DNA of 17,328 nt from an uncultured Lachnobacterium sp. (GTDB taxonomy: Bacteria; Bacillota; Clostridia; Lachnospirales; Lachnospiraceae): positions 1 through 17,328 of the forward strand of contig URYB01000015.1 in NCBI GenBank assembly GCA_900552085.1, given 5' to 3'. Both the position numbers and the translations under genes were made by a program. This document shows positions 14,432-17,328 of the stretch, piece by piece (the first letter of the stretch is position 1; each line of letters begins with the position of its first letter). Below the pieces are notes generated by a model. The model was not told the DNA's origin, searched no databases, and worked only from the letters and a program-made list of their open reading frames with translations.

Positions 14432-16018
14432 TTACAGTTCATCGTCATCATCGTTGTAGTCATAGTTATAATCATCATAATCATAGTTGTAATCATCATC
14501 ATTGTAGTCATAATCGTAATCATAGTCATAATCGTAATCTCCATCATCATAATTATAACCACTGTTGCCTCCACTGATTCCATAAATTTCCTGAACCAGT
14601 GTCTGGAGATCCTCCTCAGATGCATTTCCGATGTCAAACTTCTCTCCACTGAATTTCTGAAGTTCTGCGCCTTTTTTCACATCCAATGAAAGGTTCATAC
14701 CAACGCCTTCCATCGTCAGTGTCAAACCATCGCGTTTGCCTTCCAGTGTACCGCTGACGGAACCTTCATCTTCGATGTCCAATGTGTATTCTCCTGATTT
14801 AAAGTCATAGGTCAGCTCACCGACTTTCTCTCCTTCTACGGATACACCAAATACTTCTTCGTTTCCATCCTCACTTCCGGAAATCTTCATTACAGACTCA
14901 CCACACGAAATCAGCTCCATGTTCTGTGTTCTTCGGTCTCCACCTTTGAAAAGGATCTGTATATCCTGATCCTTCTCGGATGGATCTACTGCCTTCACAC
15001 ATGCCAGCTTATTCTTGTAGATATAAAATGTGATATCAATATCCGGCATCTCTTTAAAGTCATCTCTGAGCTCATCAAAAGACTCCTTGTAATCGTCATA
15101 ATCCGATCCTGTTACGGCCTGATCCAGAAGATCTCCCACCTGGGCATCCATATAATCCTCAAAAAGGTCCACACATTCGATCATATAGTCTGATGTGATG
15201 GTTGTCTTGTAGCCTGCACACTTGCGGTCTTTGCCGTCTACTTCGAAGGACTCTTTGTCTGCAGATTCAAATTCGAGTTTCTTGTACATCTCAGAATATT
15301 TTTTACTGAGTTCTGAAACCTTTTTCTTCTGCTCTTCATCTGAGTATATCTGCTTGCAAAGCTTGTCGAGCAATTCTACATTATCTGCGCCCATGGACTC
15401 TGCAAGATAACCGTTTTTCTCTTCATTATAATTGTATGTATAAATCTTATCGCCCAAAAGCGGTGCAGACACCTTTATCTCATCCTTATCAATGCCTGCA
15501 AGAAATTCCACATCCGAAAATTGCGGTCCCTCAAGGCTTCCGGAAATCTGCTTTTCGTTGTCCTTTTCGGCATAAGTTGCCTGAACACTATATCCTTCGG
15601 CCTCGCCCTTGATATCAACGGTATATGCCTTTGAACTCATAACACTAAGTCCGGATAAAGCTTCCGTAAAATGAGAAGGCTCACTGAATGTATTTGCCGT
15701 CGCTCTCAACACTTTGTTTGATTTGCTCAGGAAAAATCCACTCTGTATTCCTGCAAAAACCGTGCCGGCTCCTGCGACCACCACAACACCTGCAACAATA
15801 CCGACAATCAGTCCGGTTTTCTTCTTTTTCTTTGGTGGCTGCTGCAGCGGCATGCCTGTCATCGGATCAAATGCCATCTGTGGCTGCGGTTGTACCGGTG
15901 TCGGATTGATCGGCTGTCCCGTCATCGGATCAAACTTCATCTGCTGTGCCGGTTCCGGTGCCGGTGTCGGATTGATTGGTTCTCCTGTCATTGGGTCAAA
16001 ATTCATTGCCATTTTCAT
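14432..16018 (-). CDS. Single-pass membrane protein with FDPMTG repeats and Asp/Tyr tail, in ABC operon
   Basis: I do not recognise a named function. The 528-residue protein starts with three proline-rich repeats of the form FDPMTG-x-P (residues 7-16, 29-38, 50-58), a lysine cluster (63-67) and one transmembrane helix (68-90), so the repeats face the cytoplasm and the rest is outside. Residues 95-480 look like a beta-rich domain with alternating polar strands (for example KAYTVDIKGEAEGYSVQATY), interrupted by a charged helical stretch at about 240-350. The last 41 residues (488-528) are almost only Asp, Tyr and Asn. It lies between the ABC ATPase and two permeases, so it may be an exported or accessory binding subunit. 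AAGGAG lies only 3 bases before the ATG at 16018 but 9 before the ATG at 16012, so the latter may be used. Confidence 0.8.
   Translation of the reverse strand: MKMAMNFDPMTGEPINPTPAPEPAQQMKFDPMTGQPINPTPVQPQPQMAFDPMTGMPLQQPPKKKKKTGLIVGIVAGVVVVAGAGTVFAGIQSGFFLSKSNKVLRATANTFSEPSHFTEALSGLSVMSSKAYTVDIKGEAEGYSVQATYAEKDNEKQISGSLEGPQFSDVEFLAGIDKDEIKVSAPLLGDKIYTYNYNEEKNGYLAESMGADNVELLDKLCKQIYSDEEQKKKVSELSKKYSEMYKKLEFESADKESFEVDGKDRKCAGYKTTITSDYMIECVDLFEDYMDAQVGDLLDQAVTGSDYDDYKESFDELRDDFKEMPDIDITFYIYKNKLACVKAVDPSEKDQDIQILFKGGDRRTQNMELISCGESVMKISGSEDGNEEVFGVSVEGEKVGELTYDFKSGEYTLDIEDEGSVSGTLEGKRDGLTLTMEGVGMNLSLDVKKGAELQKFSGEKFDIGNASEEDLQTLVQEIYGISGGNSGYNYDDGDYDYDYDYDYDYNDDDYNYDYDDYNYDYNDDDDEL
14504..14539 (-). 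repeat. Tandem 18-bp repeat in the Asp/Tyr tail coding region
   Basis: Two adjacent 18-base units (14504-14521 and 14522-14539) differ at one base; each encodes DYDYDY. They lie in a wider low-complexity stretch, 14435-14560, built of TAT/TAC, GAT/GAC and AAT/AAC codons. Confidence 0.85.
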
Positions 16019-16062
16019 AATCTCCTTTTCATTTCAGATCATACGCTCATTTCAAATGACCG

Positions 16063-16752
16063 TCATTCTCTTTTGCTGATATATGTCTTGATTTCTTCAA
16101 GCCTCTTTTGTGGATCTCTGCTCAGCTCCCGCATCTGCCCATTGTCCACCAGCAGACAGCGATCCGCAAACACAATTTCCTGTTCCTCGTGGGAGGTCAT
16201 GATAATCGTGCCATTCATCTGTTTGTACTTGGAAAGCCACTCTAAAATGCTTTCTTTGTAATAGATATCCAAAGCCGCCGTGGGTTCGTCCAATAGCAAA
16301 ACCGGTGGAAGCTCCATAAAGGCACATGCAATGGCCAGTCTTCGTTTCATTCCGCCGGACAGTTTCTCCACTTTCATGTGAAGCATCTCCTCCAGCTGAA
16401 ACTGTTCGATCACAGAATCGAAGTTCTCTTTTTTGCCGGCGCCCCAGAATTTCAGGTTATCCTTTACCGAAAGTTCCTCGAATAACGGATTCTCCTGCGG
16501 CACATAACCATAATACTTTCTGGATGACTTACCGCGGCCCACCTTATTTCCAAAATAAGTAATGCTGCCACTGTCGGCTTTCTGTGCACCTGCCATAATC
16601 TGCAAAAGCGTTGATTTTCCGCATCCGTTTTTGCCTACGATCACAACACTCTCGCCACTTTCCACATCAAAGGAAATCTCCCGAAGCACCTGCTTTTTTC
16701 GATAATGCCTGGAAACGGCAGACACCTCTACTGCATTCACTTTCATAACCAT
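16063..16752 (-). CDS. ABC transporter ATP-binding protein
   Basis: This is the cytoplasmic motor subunit for the two downstream permeases. All nucleotide-binding motifs are present in 229 residues: Walker A GKNGCGKST (40-48), Q-loop Gln86 (YVPQENPLF), signature LSGGMKRRLAIA (131-142), Walker B VLLLDEPTAALD (151-162) and switch His188 (TSHEEQE). The short C-terminus lacks a regulatory domain. It is of the CcmA/NatA-like export class. The frame extends to a TTG at 16779, but ATG at 16752 has GGAAGGG five bases upstream and is preferred. It is the first gene of the four-gene operon; the next gene begins 44 bp downstream. Confidence 0.93.
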   Translation of the reverse strand: MVMKVNAVEVSAVSRHYRKKQVLREISFDVESGESVVIVGKNGCGKSTLLQIMAGAQKADSGSITYFGNKVGRGKSSRKYYGYVPQENPLFEELSVKDNLKFWGAGKKENFDSVIEQFQLEEMLHMKVEKLSGGMKRRLAIACAFMELPPVLLLDEPTAALDIYYKESILEWLSKYKQMNGTIIMTSHEEQEIVFADRCLLVDNGQMRELSRDPQKRLEEIKTYISKRE

Positions 16753-16799
16753 TGTCCCTTCCGGCCATCCGTATTTCAAACATCAGAACATATGATTCC

Positions 16800-16828
16800 A
16801 TTATACGTAATTGTATTCGCTGTGAAAA
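16800..16828 (-). promoter_or_regulatory. Likely promoter of the ABC exporter operon
   Basis: Minus-strand TTTTCA (16828-16823), 17-base spacer, perfect TATAAT (16805-16800). A short palindrome-like GTTACTAAC (16854-16862) lies about 26 bases upstream of the -35 and could be a regulator site. Confidence 0.6.
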
Positions 16829-16900
16829 TAGGAAATTTGCCCTAGATTAAATTGTTACTAACATCAAATTATGTAATGCTCAGGTGTATCATGCGACACC

Positions 16901-16952
16901 TATGGGGTCTATTTAAAAAAATCGGCTTTCTGGTGCCACTTTTCATCCCATA
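16901..16952 (-). repeat. Repeat unit A (divergent GGGGTCTA...CCCATA hairpin)
   Basis: This unit begins with TATGGGGTCTA and ends with TCCCATA, giving a 6-bp stem (16901-16906 with 16947-16952). Its TAGACCCC end and poly-A/T middle match units B-D in reverse, but the GCGGGGT end is lost. Confidence 0.45.
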
Positions 16953-16984
16953 TTTCACTATTTTGACTGATTTAAAACAGATTT

Positions 16985-17024
16985 GGGGTCTGTAGAAAAA
17001 AAGTTCATGAAAATACCCCGCTTC
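16985..17024 (-). repeat. Repeat unit B of the GCGGGGT...AGACCCC family
   Basis: Read on the minus strand, this 40-base unit runs GAAGCGGGGTATTTT, then a T-rich centre, then CTACAGACCCC. It has terminal inverted ends GGGGT/ACCCC. It faces unit C, five bases away. Confidence 0.7.
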
Positions 17025-17046
17025 TGCACGAAAGGCGGGGTATTTT
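17010..17046. terminator. 12-bp hairpin formed by units B and C
   Basis: AAAATACCCCGC (17010-17021) and GCGGGGTATTTT (17035-17046) are perfect inverted arms around a 13-base loop. On the minus strand the arm is followed by CATGAACTTTTTTT, on the plus strand by CCTATAATTTTT, so it may end transcription in either direction, most likely from the partial gene at the right edge. Confidence 0.55.
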
Positions 17047-17070
17047 CCTATAATTTTTAGATATAGACCC
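17030..17070 (+). repeat. Repeat unit C of the GCGGGGT...AGACCC family
   Basis: This 41-base unit runs GAAAGGCGGGGTATTTT, T-rich centre, GATATAGACCC on the plus strand. It aligns along its whole length with unit D, with one-base indels and centre changes. Confidence 0.7.
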
Positions 17071-17101
17071 AATTGTTAGTTTTAAAAGGCTTAAATTCCT
17101 T

Positions 17102-17144
17102 GAAAGCGGGGTATTTTGACGCAATTTTTCTGTATAGACCCCGC
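17102..17144 (+). repeat. Repeat unit D with complete GCGGGGT/ACCCCGC ends
   Basis: GAAAGCGGGGTATTTT, centre with GCAATTTTTC, then TATAGACCCCGC. Its ends GCGGGGT (17106-17112) and ACCCCGC (17138-17144) are a perfect 7-bp inverted pair, which suggests this is the best-preserved copy. Confidence 0.7.
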
Positions 17145-17224
17145 AGGCTTTCTAAATAATGTGGATTTAAAAATTTATCCTTAATCCTTTTCAATTGATT
17201 CCGGGCAGTAATGCCAGGAACTTT

Positions 17225-17328
17225 TTACTTTTCTGTCAATTCTCTTAATGCAATACTATATTCTTCTTCTGAGTAATCCTCAAGAATGCTTTCTTTTGTT
17301 GCATGATACTCATTAATCATCTTCTTAA
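17225..17328 (-). CDS. 3' end of an unidentified gene, cut by the window edge
   Basis: An open frame enters from the right edge and ends at TAA (17227-17225). The 33 visible residues begin KKMINEYHATKESILEDY and end SEEEYSIALRELTEK. The charged, helical, Leu/Glu/Lys-rich composition looks like a true C-terminus, and the codon use is similar to the rest of the window. The start and function cannot be seen. Confidence 0.5.
   Translation of the reverse strand, partial: KKMINEYHATKESILEDYSEEEYSIALRELTEK

Larger units (their letters stand above)
16780..17224. other. Gene-free stretch with repeats and hairpins
   Basis: I see no convincing gene here. It holds the ABC operon promoter, a 6-bp stem-loop (AGGTGT 16882-16887 with ACACCT 16896-16901), and four related repeat units between 16901 and 17144. 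The segment 17145-17224 is plain AT-rich sequence just after the stop of the partial gene at the edge. Confidence 0.7.

Noticed and set aside
14435..14560. Simple microsatellite with phase-variable expression
   Set aside because: Units are multiples of three and lie at the 3' end of the gene, so slippage would change tail length but not switch the gene off.
16869..17072. Minus-strand open frame of 67 residues in the repeat region
   Set aside because: It runs through the hairpin repeats, has no clear ribosome binding site and looks like chance.
16901..17144. CRISPR array
   Set aside because: Only four divergent units, in opposite orientations, with unequal spacing and no spacers of constant length; no cas genes are present.

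Overview
The window looks like a chromosomal segment of a Gram-positive, gut-type Clostridia bacterium, most likely a Lachnospiraceae member. Reasons: AGGAGG-type ribosome binding sites almost everywhere, an Agr-type cyclic peptide system, an RND pump with no membrane-fusion or outer-membrane partner, and a membrane protein carrying FDPMTG-type N-terminal repeats. This placement is inferred from gene content and style, not from a marker gene. Every convincing gene lies on the minus strand, so the genes are read from right to left.

Right edge to left: the 3' end of an unidentified gene (17225-17328); a roughly 450-base gene-free stretch (16780-17224) holding four related short repeats built on GCGGGGT...ACCCC, two of them back to back as a strong hairpin; a four-gene ABC exporter operon (16752 to 12251: ATPase, single-pass membrane protein with an Asp/Tyr tail, two ABC-2 type permeases) ending in a 15-bp stem terminator; a two-gene HipBA-like module (XRE regulator overlapping a short HipA-like kinase by 26 bp); a SpoU/TrmH-type RNA methyltransferase; the amtB-glnK ammonium uptake pair, whose promoter is followed at once by an intrinsic-terminator hairpin; a 1252-residue RND pump with a long coiled-coil insert; and an agr-like quorum-sensing operon in the order agrA-agrC-agrD-agrB, followed by a secreted papain-like protease gene that breaks off just after its catalytic Cys, close to the left edge.

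The agr module is self-contained. AgrD (48 aa) is cut and cyclised by AgrB; the predicted signal is a five-residue CVYYA thiolactone. AgrC senses it at the surface and phosphorylates AgrA, a LytTR-type DNA-binding regulator. A strong sigma-70 type promoter precedes agrA, and a terminator for the RND gene sits just upstream of that promoter. Base composition drops sharply into the agr module (sample line 2881-2940 is 27% GC; sample line 4201-4260, in the RND gene, is 57%), which suggests the agr module is an acquired accessory segment.

The points most worth following up are the broken protease and its junction at the left edge, the AIP prediction, the terminator hairpin in the amtB leader, the HipA-like kinase whose missing N-terminal part appears to be carried by the partner regulator, the Asp/Tyr-tailed protein inside the ABC operon, and the palindromic repeat cluster near the right edge.
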